From Candidatus Zixiibacteriota bacterium (lineage in GTDB: Bacteria > Zixibacteria > MSB-5A5 > GN15 > FEB-12): DNA of 38,358 nt. The notes beneath the pieces are model-generated. The model saw nothing but the letters and a program-made list of their open reading frames with translations, was not told where the DNA came from and did not search any database. Every line of letters begins with the position of its first letter. Within the stretch, counting starts at the first letter, position 1. The position numbers and the translations under genes were made by a program. The stretch lies in NCBI GenBank assembly GCA_022562075.1, contig JADFPZ010000003.1:1-38358 (forward strand). Reading direction: 5' to 3'. Shown here one piece after another: positions 7,114 through 15,086 of this stretch.

Positions 7114-10100
7114 ATGCCGAAGAACTTTTTACAAAAGATTGACAGGCTTCAATTATTCAGCGGCGCTTTCGTATTACTTGCTACTCTGCTGATTTATGTC
7201 AAGACTATGGCGCCAACTTTGTCGTTTTGGGATTGCGGCGAGTTTATCGCCTGCAGTTATATTCTTGGCATCCCGCATCCGCCGGGGACACCTCTCTACA
7301 TTTTGATAGGCCGGATTTTCTCAATCATTCCCTTATTTGATGACATTTCAGTCAGGCTGAACTTTCTATCAGCACTAAGCTCAGCTTTTACTGCTTTATT
7401 TTGCTACCTCTGCGCCGCTAAGATACTTGCCTACTGGTTCGATAACAAAACAGATTTAACCAACAAACTGATTATTCACGCCGGTTCTGTAAGCGGTGCT
7501 TTAATTGCCGCCTTTGGACTTACTAACTGGAATAATTCTGTTGAGACTGAAGTTTACGGACTTTCGATGATGCTCTTTATGGGAATCCTCTGGCTGACTC
7601 TGCTATATCTTGACAAAAGGGACGAACCGGGAAGTATCAAGCTGGTAGTGCTCATATTCTATCTGGCCTTTTTGGGGATAGGCGTGCATATGACTACTTT
7701 CTTGGTACTGCCTATCGTATCGCTTGTTTTTGTCCTGAAAAAAAATACACCTGCTAAAGTATGGTATGCAGTCGGCGGATTTATCTTCTTTGAACTTTAT
7801 CTGATTTTTATTCTCTCATCCAGGCCGACCGAGATTCCCTTATACGTACCAGTCCTGATAGTGAGTCTGATATTTTTATTTTTTGTGTTTTCGTTTGATA
7901 AGATAAAAGCAATTTATCTGATTGCTCTGGCCGGGTTCGCGCTTGCTGTTGCTCCGCTATTCGGTAAACTTTATGAATCAATGATGATATCCGCCGGAGC
8001 CTCCGGTAATTTGTCACTTTCGGCTGCCAGCGCGCTCGATACTATCGGGGGAATTTCCTTTGCTGCTTTGATAGCTTTTGGATTTTACGCACTGATTAAG
8101 GGAATATCTTTAAGAAAAAGCGGAGCGGATTATGATCATTACTTCAACGTGGCTTTGTTTGTTGGCGTAGCTGCCATCATGTCAGGATTTGTATTTCTGG
8201 ACGCCATAAAGGGGCATAGGAGCTTTCTTGCTCTCTCTGCTGTTATGGCCGTAGTCTTGGTTTTGCTAATCTATCGTTACATTGACTGGTCTATGCTGAT
8301 TGCGACCGCCGGTACAATGCTGATTGTGCTCGGCGTCACTCAATATTTTTACGGTACAATGGCAGTACTGGCTGTTCTTACTCTGGGCGGCTTAATCTTT
8401 AAGTTAAGCGGCTGGAAAAATGCCATCCTGATCGTTCTTGCAGCCGCTTTCGGTTTTTCCTGCCATCTGTTTATTCCGATTCGTTCTGCGCAGCAGCCAG
8501 CTATTAATGAAAACAACCCGTCGTCCAGCCTGCAGGCGACCATCAATTATCTTGAGAGAAAGCAGTATGGCTCGCAATCAATGGTCGAAAGAATGTTTAA
8601 GCGTCGAGCGGAATGGCAAAACCAATTCGGTGATTACCGGCGCATGGGTTTTTGGAAAGCGTTCAAAGAGCAGTTCGGTTTTCCCGGACCGTTTTTTATT
8701 ATTCCGCTTCTGCTGGGATTGTTCGGATTCTGGGAGGTGATCCGAAAGAACCCTGCCAGGGGCGTGATACTTTTTTCGCTGTTGTTGATTTGTTCTGCGG
8801 GGCTGGTTTTGTATATGAATTTTGCCGACGGTACCCGCATTCATCCACAGACCGGCGGTGACTATCTGGAAGTGCGCAACCGGGATTATTTTTTCACTCC
8901 GGCTTTTGTTGTCTTTGGCATGGCCATAGGCCTGGGTATGGCAGCGACAGTATACTATATCCGCGATGCAGTCAGGGCTTTAGCGCCGGTAATCAGAAAA
9001 GCATCCCTGACAACAGCTTCGTTATTATTCTTTTTACCTGTTGTCACTATTGCCGGCAATTATCACTATGTCGATAGAACCGACAATTACCTGCCCTACG
9101 ACTACGCCTACAATTTGCTAACTTCTGCCGATGAAAATGCAATCTTCTTTACCAGCGGCGATAACGACACCTTTCCTTTATGGTGTCTGCAGCAGGTTTA
9201 CAATGTCCGACCTGATGTCAAGAATGTTAATCTTTCTTTAGCCAATACCAGGTGGTATATCAAACAATTAAAATCTAATCTTGGCGTGACATTCAGCTTA
9301 ACTGATGAAGAGATTGACCAGATGAGACCTTTCCGGACAAGAGACGGTACGGTATTTAAATTGCAGGACCAGGTCATCGATATCATTATGAAAGAGAACT
9401 TTGGCCGGACGCCAATAAATTTTTCGGTTACAGTCGGATCAAGCGCCAGAAAATATAAAGGACGCTCATTAGATTCGCTGCTGTCTTTAAAAGGTATGAC
9501 CTGGCGTGTAAACGATACTGTCAGAAATCTGGGAGTGGATATTGAAGAATCTTATGAGCTATTTACAAATCCGGACAAATTCCAATATCGGCATCTGAAT
9601 GATCCCGATGTATATTATAACGAGACCTCGACAAGAATTGCCAAGAATCTGGCCAATGGGTTTTTGGTATTAGGGGATGCCTTGAGAGTTCAAAAAGACT
9701 TCGAGCGCTCCGAGGCTCTGGTACTGCGAGCCAGAAAATTAATTCCATCTGCAAAGGCTCCTTTAAAATTCATATCAAGATTGTATTACGATCAGAGAAA
9801 AGATGCAGAGCTCAAAGCTCTGATTGATACCGTAAATCTCGACGATAAAACATACATGTATATTTTGCTGGCTCAAACTTACAGCGCCATAGGAGATAAT
9901 GTCAGGGCAGAATCGATGCTCAAATTACAATTGTCCCTGGAGCCAACAAACAGGGCTTTGTTTGATGAACTGATGCGGATTTATTTGCGGGACAGGCGGC
10001 TTAACGCCATGCGTGCTGAAATCAGCAAGTGGCTGCAGCTAAACCCGCATGATGAACAGGTCAGAGAGATATACCGGGACCTTGAGCGAGCCATCAATAG

Positions 10101-10131
10101 CGGCGATACTTCCGGGGAAGCTGTCAGATAA
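7114..10131 (+). CDS. DUF2723 membrane protein, probable protein O-mannosyltransferase, with TPR-like tail
   Basis: The 1005-residue protein starts with a short cytoplasmic segment and many membrane helices. The family signature SFWDCGEFIACSYILGIPHP lies at residues 37-56, with acidic Asp40 and Glu43 placed as the metal/donor site is in GT-C glycosyltransferases. DUF2723 is common in FCB bacteria and related to TMEM260-type O-mannosyltransferases that use lipid-linked sugar. Membrane segments run to about residue 650. A periplasmic domain follows, and the last 200 residues carry TPR-like helical pairs. Substrate and sugar are inference. The stop codon abuts the ATG of the GT4 gene. No convincing Shine-Dalgarno precedes ATG 7114. 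Confidence 0.88.
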   Translation: MPKNFLQKIDRLQLFSGAFVLLATLLIYVKTMAPTLSFWDCGEFIACSYILGIPHPPGTPLYILIGRIFSIIPLFDDISVRLNFLSALSSAFTALFCYLCAAKILAYWFDNKTDLTNKLIIHAGSVSGALIAAFGLTNWNNSVETEVYGLSMMLFMGILWLTLLYLDKRDEPGSIKLVVLIFYLAFLGIGVHMTTFLVLPIVSLVFVLKKNTPAKVWYAVGGFIFFELYLIFILSSRPTEIPLYVPVLIVSLIFLFFVFSFDKIKAIYLIALAGFALAVAPLFGKLYESMMISAGASGNLSLSAASALDTIGGISFAALIAFGFYALIKGISLRKSGADYDHYFNVALFVGVAAIMSGFVFLDAIKGHRSFLALSAVMAVVLVLLIYRYIDWSMLIATAGTMLIVLGVTQYFYGTMAVLAVLTLGGLIFKLSGWKNAILIVLAAAFGFSCHLFIPIRSAQQPAINENNPSSSLQATINYLERKQYGSQSMVERMFKRRAEWQNQFGDYRRMGFWKAFKEQFGFPGPFFIIPLLLGLFGFWEVIRKNPARGVILFSLLLICSAGLVLYMNFADGTRIHPQTGGDYLEVRNRDYFFTPAFVVFGMAIGLGMAATVYYIRDAVRALAPVIRKASLTTASLLFFLPVVTIAGNYHYVDRTDNYLPYDYAYNLLTSADENAIFFTSGDNDTFPLWCLQQVYNVRPDVKNVNLSLANTRWYIKQLKSNLGVTFSLTDEEIDQMRPFRTRDGTVFKLQDQVIDIIMKENFGRTPINFSVTVGSSARKYKGRSLDSLLSLKGMTWRVNDTVRNLGVDIEESYELFTNPDKFQYRHLNDPDVYYNETSTRIAKNLANGFLVLGDALRVQKDFERSEALVLRARKLIPSAKAPLKFISRLYYDQRKDAELKALIDTVNLDDKTYMYILLAQTYSAIGDNVRAESMLKLQLSLEPTNRALFDELMRIYLRDRRLNAMRAEISKWLQLNPHDEQVREIYRDLERAINSGDTSGEAVR

Positions 10132-11253
10132 ATGAAAATACTTGCTCTTAATTGGAATGACCTTAAAAACCCCTATGGCGGAGGAGCCGAAGTACACCTT
10201 GAGGAGCTGCTCAGACGGCTGGTTAAATATGGTCATCAGGTTACGCTTTTTTGCTCCGGCTTCAAAGATTGTGCCGCTGAAGAGGATGTCGAAGGAATAC
10301 GGATAATCCGCCGCGGCAACCGTTACAATTTTAACCTGATAGCTCCGTTCCATCTTCGAAAAATGGTCAAAGAAAATAGCTTTGATATGTTGATTGAAGA
10401 CATTAACAAGATTCCGTTTTATACTCCGCTATTCTTAAATCTTAATACTTTGGTGGTAGTGCCTCATCTCTTTGCTACAACAGTCTTTCATGAAATAAAT
10501 TTTGTACTGGGCAGTTATATTTATCTCTCAGAAAGACCTTTTACCTGGGTATATAAGCGAAGTAAATTCAACGTCATTTCTGAATCTACAGCTGATGACC
10601 TGGCTAAACGTGGGATTCCCAGAAAAAATATTACGGTAACTTACTGCGGTATTGACAGGGAAGTTTATAAATATGACTCAAGCGCCAGTAAATATGAGCA
10701 GCCGACTATTTTGTATCTGGGACGAATCAAAAAATATAAATCTATTCAGCATCTTATTTTGGCATTCAGGCAAGTAAAAGATAAAATCTCTGATGCTCGC
10801 TTGATGATTGTAGGCGCCGGCGATTACCTTAAGGCTCTCAAAAAATTAGCTGATTCGCTCAAGCTGTCTGATGCGGTAGATTTTGCGGGCTTTGTTTCGC
10901 AGGATGAAAAAGTAGAACGGATGCGCCGATCTCATCTGGCGGTGCTGCCATCAATTCGAGAGGGCTGGGGGCTTACAAATATAGAATGTAACTCAGTTGG
11001 TACGACAGTGGTGGCTGCTGATTCACCGGGGCTGCGGGATTCGGTCGTAGACGGGGAGACCGGTTTGTTGTATCCTTATGGTGATGTCGGGGCACTTGTT
11101 GAGTCTATCATGAAAATTTTGAGCAATAATGATTACAGGCAGCAGCTGGAGAAATCTGCGCTGGAGTGGGCCGAAAGATTTAATTGGGATAGTGCTGCCA
11201 GAGAATTTGAAAAACAGCTGATAGAACTTGACCGGGGTACAATTGACAAGTAG
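10132..11253 (+). CDS. Glycosyltransferase family 4 (GT-B fold)
   Basis: This is a 373-residue cytoplasmic or membrane-associated retaining glycosyltransferase. The N-terminal Rossmann half begins MKILALNWNDLKNPYGGGAE, with the glycine-rich acceptor loop GGGAEVH. The C-terminal half begins at ILYLGRIKKYK, the usual donor-binding entry. The EX7E motif is REGWGLTNIE with Glu277 and Glu285. SPGLRDSVVDGETGLL is the typical nucleotide-sugar region. It begins directly after the upstream stop (TAA then ATG at 10132), so it is co-translated with the DUF2723 gene. It may make the lipid-linked sugar used by that enzyme; the exact sugar cannot be read from sequence. Confidence 0.92.
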   Translation: MKILALNWNDLKNPYGGGAEVHLEELLRRLVKYGHQVTLFCSGFKDCAAEEDVEGIRIIRRGNRYNFNLIAPFHLRKMVKENSFDMLIEDINKIPFYTPLFLNLNTLVVVPHLFATTVFHEINFVLGSYIYLSERPFTWVYKRSKFNVISESTADDLAKRGIPRKNITVTYCGIDREVYKYDSSASKYEQPTILYLGRIKKYKSIQHLILAFRQVKDKISDARLMIVGAGDYLKALKKLADSLKLSDAVDFAGFVSQDEKVERMRRSHLAVLPSIREGWGLTNIECNSVGTTVVAADSPGLRDSVVDGETGLLYPYGDVGALVESIMKILSNNDYRQQLEKSALEWAERFNWDSAAREFEKQLIELDRGTIDK

Positions 11254-12268
11254 AACAAAAAAGAGAGTTTATTTCGTCATAGGTCTGCTGATATCGGCTT
11301 TACTGGTCTGGTTTTTGTTTCAGGAAATTGATATTATCAAACTCAAGGTGGCGTTGCAACAGGCTAACTACTGGTGGTTTGTACCGACTATCATCCTGAT
11401 ATTTATTACAATGTACCAGCGGGCTTTTCGCTGGAAAGAGATGCTGGCGCCCATTAAAAAGGTACCGTTTTCGAAGCTGTTAGCTGCAACCTGCGTCGGA
11501 TTCATGGCCAATAATGTGCTGCCTCTCAGGATGGGGGAGTTTGTCAGAGCTTACTCTCTTTCAAGTCAGGACAAAGAAATTACAAAATCCGCCTCACTGG
11601 CAACTATTTTTGTAGAGCGAATGGTTTTTGACCTGGTCGCTCTTCTGGTAATCTTCGGGGGAGTGCTGACTTTCTCTCTAAGACTTAGCGAGCAAATTAA
11701 CGACCAAATTACTGCCGGCATTTATTTAGCCATGGGCATAGCCCTGACCGGTTTGATCTCAATGATAATCCTCTCATTGCATCCCGAAAAGACAGGCAAC
11801 TACCTGACCAGATATCTCTTTTTTCTGCCCGGGCGGGCTAAAGAGTTTATTCGGTCAATTGTCCTGAAATTCGCCCGTGGAGTGGAATTCTTAAGGAATG
11901 TGAAAAGAGTACTTTCCGTTGCCGTCCAGACACTCTTCATCTGGATTTTGATGGGTGTCTCAAATTACTTTGTCTTCGAAGCTTTTGGATTCCAATTGCC
12001 GCTCGATGCTGCCTTTGTGCTGCTGGTCATCGTATCAATTTCCATACTAATTCCGTCATCACCCGGATTTGTAGGCGTCTATCATGCCGGAGTAGTCTGG
12101 TCTCTGGAAATCTATGGAATTGAGCGAGAAGCTGCTCTTTCCTGTGCCATTGCGTTGCATGCGGTACAGTATCTGGTTATTACCGGTATGGGCTTTTATT
12201 TCCTCAAGAAAGAGCATCTTTCCCTTAAGGAACTTGAAGAAGAAGCCTCGGTGGGACTGTCCGGGTAA
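11228..12268 (+). CDS. AglD/UPF0104-like integral membrane protein (LPG synthase TM family)
   Basis: The protein of about 346 residues has roughly eight membrane helices. It contains the family markers FRWKEML, NNVLPLRMGEFVRAYSL and ATIFVERMVFDL, and the late motif IPSSPGFVGVYHAGVV. The family includes the membrane part of MprF and AglD-like glycosylation proteins, and members are often proposed to flip or transfer polyprenyl- or lipid-linked groups. The start is uncertain: TTG 11228 and TTG 11243 are both in frame, and GGGG at about 11234 would suit the second. It overlaps the GT4 gene by up to 26 bases. Position after the DUF2723 and GT4 genes supports a role in lipid-linked sugar handling. 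Confidence 0.88.
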   Translation: MTGVQLTSRTKKRVYFVIGLLISALLVWFLFQEIDIIKLKVALQQANYWWFVPTIILIFITMYQRAFRWKEMLAPIKKVPFSKLLAATCVGFMANNVLPLRMGEFVRAYSLSSQDKEITKSASLATIFVERMVFDLVALLVIFGGVLTFSLRLSEQINDQITAGIYLAMGIALTGLISMIILSLHPEKTGNYLTRYLFFLPGRAKEFIRSIVLKFARGVEFLRNVKRVLSVAVQTLFIWILMGVSNYFVFEAFGFQLPLDAAFVLLVIVSISILIPSSPGFVGVYHAGVVWSLEIYGIEREAALSCAIALHAVQYLVITGMGFYFLKKEHLSLKELEEEASVGLSG

Positions 12269-12306
12269 AATCGGTCTTATAGAAATCTCTGCCCGATAGT
12301 TCAAAC

Positions 12307-12336
12307 TTGACTTGAACAAAGCAAATCAAATATTCT
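12307..12336 (+). promoter_or_regulatory. Possible promoter for the coiled-coil/sigma-like gene pair
   Basis: TTGACT at 12307-12312 matches five of six -35 consensus bases. TATTCT follows at 12331-12336 after an 18-base spacer. It is correctly placed about 25 bases before ATG 12361, with purine-rich GAGGAT in between as a ribosome binding site. Confidence 0.45.
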
Positions 12337-12360
12337 CTGTACAAGAGGATAAGAAGTAAG

Positions 12361-12894
12361 ATGAAAAAGTTTTTCTTAGCAATTGTATTACTGGTTTTGA
12401 TAGCGGCAGTAAGCTATTTGAAGGCAGTCAGAGACCGAGACAAAACCGTTGATTCCTTTGAAAGCGGCCGCAAATCCAGCGAAATGAAAGCATTGACTCT
12501 CGCCGGCGATATTGATTCGCTGCAGCAGTATATAGGTCAGCAGAATGTGATATTAGCTGAATCGCTGACTATTCAGCAAAAAGCATATCTAAAAGAACTG
12601 GATTCCATGGCTAATATAGTAGACAGCAAAGATTTCAAAATAAACGAGCTTAATCAAGAGCTTAAACAAACCTCCAAAGAGAGAAGCAGAGCCCTTAGCT
12701 CCAAGCCCAAATCTGACAAGCATCAGGAGCTTTTAGCCTATTACAAGAAACGATTTGAGTCCCTGCCCGGTGATCTGACCAACTATGAGCGAAAAGTAGC
12801 TCTTACAGAAATCAGGCAGGAAACAGCGCGAAAATATTCAATGAGCATAACCGACCTGAACAAAATTCGAGAAAAAAATAATATAGATTACTGA
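12361..12894 (+). CDS. Membrane-anchored coiled-coil protein of unknown function
   Basis: I do not recognise a family. The 177-residue product has a single hydrophobic segment at residues 4-20 (KKFFLAIVLLVLIAAVSYL region) that would act as a signal anchor. A charged, helix-prone segment at about 40-125 has heptad-like leucines and few prolines and suggests a coiled coil in the periplasm or cytoplasm. The C-terminal 45 residues are basic and acidic mixed and also helical. The next gene, a small DNA-binding protein, starts two bases after the stop, so the two are co-transcribed and probably co-translated. A coiled-coil anchor paired with a sigma-region-4-like protein could be a membrane-tethered regulator; that is speculation. 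Confidence 0.8.
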   Translation: MKKFFLAIVLLVLIAAVSYLKAVRDRDKTVDSFESGRKSSEMKALTLAGDIDSLQQYIGQQNVILAESLTIQQKAYLKELDSMANIVDSKDFKINELNQELKQTSKERSRALSSKPKSDKHQELLAYYKKRFESLPGDLTNYERKVALTEIRQETARKYSMSITDLNKIREKNNIDY

Positions 12895-12896
12895 CA

Positions 12897-13214
12897 ATGT
12901 CACCTCGCAAGGCATCAAGATTTGTAGAAATCTTAGTGGACAGGCTTTATCTGGAGTCTTTTTCCAACGAGCAATCTGTTTTCTCCAAAGAGAACGAACA
13001 AAAAATTGAACCAAAGTTAAAGACTAAGCTCTTGCGAAAACTTAAGTGGCATATCAACAATTCACTTTCAGCACGTCAAGAAGAAGTCATCAAGTATTAC
13101 CTGAGAGGCATGAAAGAGAGAGAAATCGCAGAAATTATTGGCATAACCCAGCAAGTCGTAAATATCTATAAACAAAGGGCTATCAAGAAGTTAATCAACG
13201 TCATCACCGACTAA
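12897..13214 (+). CDS. Small sigma-70 region 4-like / LuxR-type HTH protein
   Basis: The 105-residue protein ends in a helix-turn-helix of the sigma-70 region 4 or LuxR type: LSARQEEVIKYYLRGMKERE followed by IAEIIGITQQVVNIYKQRAI. The first 50 residues are charged and helical. No sigma region 2 is present, so it cannot be a complete sigma factor. It could be a region-4-only regulator or an anti-activator. It lies two bases downstream of the coiled-coil gene, and is followed by the hairpin-rich tract at 13215-13702, which it might bind or control. The HTH call is firm; target and role are unknown. Confidence 0.82.
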   Translation: MSPRKASRFVEILVDRLYLESFSNEQSVFSKENEQKIEPKLKTKLLRKLKWHINNSLSARQEEVIKYYLRGMKEREIAEIIGITQQVVNIYKQRAIKKLINVITD

Positions 13215-13255
13215 GGTGTATGTCAAACATCCTATTAATAAAGGAGTGATGTTAA

Positions 13256-13304
13256 CAGCGAGGGACTTTGTCCATCGCGGGCGACTGGGGCTGTCGCCGC
13301 GCTG
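13256..13304 (+). ncRNA. Two adjacent GC-rich hairpins, candidate structured RNA
   Basis: The first hairpin pairs GCGA (13258-13261) with TCGC (13275-13278) and GGAC (13263-13266) with GTCC (13270-13273) around a TTT loop. The second pairs GGCGAC (13280-13285) with GTCGCC (13293-13298) around a 7-base loop. CAGCG at 13256 and CGCTG at 13300 can close the whole as an alternative outer stem. The stems are GC-rich in an AT-richer background. I match them to no RNA family I know. Confidence 0.4.
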
Positions 13305-13305
13305 C

Positions 13306-13330
13306 TATAATAATATGTATGAGGAGGTGA
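13306..13330 (+). promoter_or_regulatory. Perfect TATAAT followed by a consensus Shine-Dalgarno
   Basis: TATAAT occurs at 13306-13311 directly after the hairpin pair, and AGGAGGTGA, a near-perfect complement of the 16S 3' end, lies at 13322-13330. No good -35 hexamer is seen at the usual distance (CGACTG region). No convincing start codon lies 5-9 bases after the Shine-Dalgarno. A very short TTG frame begins near 13344. The role of this site is unclear. Confidence 0.25.
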
Positions 13331-13422
13331 TACTCAGCAATTTTTGAATCCCTATACTTCACCGCCACCCTGGCATTTAGTAGTTAGCCGTTAACCTTTG
13401 GGAGGGGGATTGGCAATAGGGA

Positions 13423-13434
13423 GGCATATATGCC
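13423..13434. repeat. 12-base perfect palindrome over a start codon
   Basis: GGCATATATGCC is a perfect palindrome that contains the ATG (13430) of the 60-codon frame and overlaps its ribosome binding site GGGAGG (13419-13424). It could be a protein operator or a small hairpin that affects initiation. Confidence 0.4.
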
Positions 13435-13612
13435 TAAGAGAAAAGTAGAAGAGCAATTTGCTCTGTTGGGGAAAAAGGACTGTTGGCACACCTACGGCCT
13501 CCAGATTCTGGCAACTCAGAAATTTGCAAGAGTGGTGACATCCATACTAAGCGGTCGTCACACTCTAATAACTGCAAAATATTTGAATCGTAACTCGGCT
13601 ACGATCAACTAA
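13430..13612 (+). CDS. Hypothetical small basic protein (60 residues)
   Basis: An open frame of 60 codons starts at ATG 13430, six bases after GGGAGG, a good ribosome binding site. The product begins MPKRKVEEQF and is basic, with no membrane helix, no CxxC pair and no motif that I recognise. The frame is followed within 60 bases by a strong intrinsic terminator, as expected at the end of a small gene. Against it, it lies in a hairpin-rich stretch where the function may be RNA. Conservation in related genomes would settle the matter. I give it as possible, not as certain. Confidence 0.4.
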   Translation: MPKRKVEEQFALLGKKDCWHTYGLQILATQKFARVVTSILSGRHTLITAKYLNRNSATIN

Positions 13613-13630
13613 TGTAGGTAGGTAAGTAGG

Positions 13631-13651
13631 GAATCTTCTGGCAAAAGATTC
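13631..13651 (+). repeat. Hairpin ahead of the terminator
   Basis: GAATCTT (13631-13637) and AAGATTC (13645-13651) form a perfect 7-base stem with a 7-base loop. It sits 11 bases before the terminator stem and shares the AATCT/AGATT core with it, so alternative pairing between the two hairpins is possible. Confidence 0.5.
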
Positions 13652-13661
13652 TATTGAATTC

Positions 13662-13700
13662 AAAAAGCGGAATCTGCTACAAGTAGATTCCGCTTTTTTT
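13662..13700 (+). terminator. Strong intrinsic terminator
   Basis: AGCGGAATCT (13666-13675) pairs perfectly with AGATTCCGCT (13685-13694), flanked by an A run before and eight or more T after. The stem extends to about 14 pairs with the A/T flanks. It should stop transcription from the hairpin-rich tract before the ZIP transporter gene and could work on both strands. Confidence 0.9.
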
Positions 13701-13766
13701 TGTTTTCTTTAGTTCAAGCGATTCTCCTTGACTCTAACCCAGCCATTCTCTTTTTTCAACAATCTA

Positions 13767-14495
13767 ATGGGCAGTACACTTTTAATCTATTGCAGCATAA
13801 TTTTTGCGGCCACATTCGGAGTCGGCCTGCTCACCCTTATCCGGAAATGGGAAGATGAGCCGCTCCACCTGTTCGTCTCTTTTGGAGCCGGTATATTTAT
13901 GGGTGTCGTATTTTTTCACATGCTTCCCGAGGCTTTCAATTCGCAGGCAGCCGGGGCCATACCTGTTATGCTTTTGGCCGGTTTTCTCTTAGTTTTCTTT
14001 GTTGAAAAATTTCTGCTGACTACCGGCGACGGGGGAGTAGTGCACGAGCATAAAGCTATCGCCGTGACAGCTTTGATTGGCCTGACTGTACATTCTATCA
14101 TCGAAGGTTTCGGGCTAACCATAGCCAGTTCCGACAGTCATTATATCGACCTTTTCTTTTATTCGATATTATCGCACAAAATTCCCGCTGCCATATCTTT
14201 AGCGTCTCTGTTTCTGTTAGCCAGATTAACTAAGAAGCAAGTGGTGCTGCTTCTTCTGGTATTTAGTCTGGCGACCCCAGCAGGAGCGCTATTTTCATTT
14301 CCTTTCTTTGCTCAAAGTGGTTCAATCTATATAGCCTATCTGACAGCCCTGACTGCCGGTTCGCTGCTATATATTGCGACAGGTGAACTTTTACCCGAAG
14401 TATTCCATACCCGCTCCCAGAGGTGGTTCAAATTAGGGCTTTTTCTGGCCGGACTAGTACTTATCACCGTTCTTGCTCCATCCCACAGCCAGTAG
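13767..14495 (+). CDS. ZIP family metal (zinc/iron) transporter
   Basis: The protein imports divalent metal across the inner membrane. About eight membrane helices are visible in 242 residues. The ZIP signature lies in helices IV and V: HSIIEG with His109 and Glu113, and HKIP with His137 and Pro140, which build the binuclear metal centre. FHMLPEAF in helix II is also typical. I chose ATG 13767 because it lies directly before the first helix. A TTG at 13728 in frame would add 13 residues and neither has a clear ribosome binding site. It stands alone between a terminator and the rhodanese gene. The transported metal cannot be decided from sequence. Confidence 0.93.
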   Translation: MGSTLLIYCSIIFAATFGVGLLTLIRKWEDEPLHLFVSFGAGIFMGVVFFHMLPEAFNSQAAGAIPVMLLAGFLLVFFVEKFLLTTGDGGVVHEHKAIAVTALIGLTVHSIIEGFGLTIASSDSHYIDLFFYSILSHKIPAAISLASLFLLARLTKKQVVLLLLVFSLATPAGALFSFPFFAQSGSIYIAYLTALTAGSLLYIATGELLPEVFHTRSQRWFKLGLFLAGLVLITVLAPSHSQ

Positions 14496-14564
14496 ATTTA
14501 TCTTCATACAAATGCAAACATATTAGTTGAACTACGGTATAAAAGCTCATAAATAGGATGTGAA

Positions 14565-15086
14565 ATGAATATGCTGAGACAAGCTTTTGTATTATTATTT
14601 TTTGCTTCAGTCTTAGGTTTTGGAGTGAATTCTTTTCACCCCAATGCCATACCACTGATTGGCGAATACCGGGAATTAACCGAAGGTTCTGAGCCGATTG
14701 TTCCTCCGTCAGCCTCTGCAGGCGACCCGCCATTTATAGCCATAAATGAGGCGAAGTTAGATCATGAAGCGGGCAGTTCTCTTTTCATCGATGCCAGAGA
14801 CCCCTCGGAGTTTGAATGCGGCACGATTCCCGGGTCAATTAATATGCCTTTCGAATATCTCCCTGAAGACAGCCTCGAGCAGTATATGGATTCTGTTCTT
14901 TCCGGAGCCGCCAAAGAACAGGGATTGATTGTTTTTTGCTCCGGTGAAGAGTGCGACGTGTCACTGCATCTGGCCAGGAACCTTCAGGCTTTCGGCTATA
15001 CCGGCGTAAAAATATTCTTTGGCGGGGCGCGTGAGTGGGAAAATTTCGAGCTGGAAATCGAGAGGAGAGTTGATTGCGCCGAATAA
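14565..15086 (+). CDS. Membrane-anchored or secreted rhodanese-like protein
   Basis: The 173-residue protein has an N-terminal hydrophobic segment (about residues 5-20) that would export or anchor it. A single rhodanese domain spans about 60-170: FIDARDPSEFECGTIPGS is the conserved CH2A region, and the active-site loop is FCSGEEC with catalytic Cys125 and a second Cys130. FFGGAREWENF closes the domain. Rhodaneses carry sulfane sulfur on the Cys. The following MauE/DoxX-like gene overlaps it by 13 bases, so both probably act together in periplasmic sulfur or thiol-redox chemistry. ATG 14565 follows AGGATG as ribosome binding site. Confidence 0.9.
   Translation: MNMLRQAFVLLFFASVLGFGVNSFHPNAIPLIGEYRELTEGSEPIVPPSASAGDPPFIAINEAKLDHEAGSSLFIDARDPSEFECGTIPGSINMPFEYLPEDSLEQYMDSVLSGAAKEQGLIVFCSGEECDVSLHLARNLQAFGYTGVKIFFGGAREWENFELEIERRVDCAE

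Larger units (their letters stand above)
13249..13347 (+). other. Possible 32-residue ORF overlapping a hairpin-rich tract
   Basis: A short frame from ATG 13249 to TGA 13347 encodes 32 residues and is preceded by AAGGAG at 13241-13246, only two bases away, which is close for efficient initiation. The product shows no recognisable motif. The overlapping hairpins suggest that RNA structure rather than the peptide may be what matters here. Confidence 0.2.

Noticed and set aside
8349-8861. Overlapping open frames on both strands within the DUF2723 gene
   Set aside because: They are shadows of a long coding sequence and show no independent domain or start signal.
13249-13702. tmRNA, RNase P RNA or 6S RNA as identity of the hairpin-rich tract
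   Set aside because: No tRNA-like end with CCA, no RNase P consensus blocks and no long bulged rod of the 6S type could be found.
14527-14555. TTGAAC and TAAATA as promoter for the rhodanese gene
   Set aside because: The spacing is good, but the start site would fall almost on the ATG and exclude the ribosome binding site, so it would have to be leaderless.
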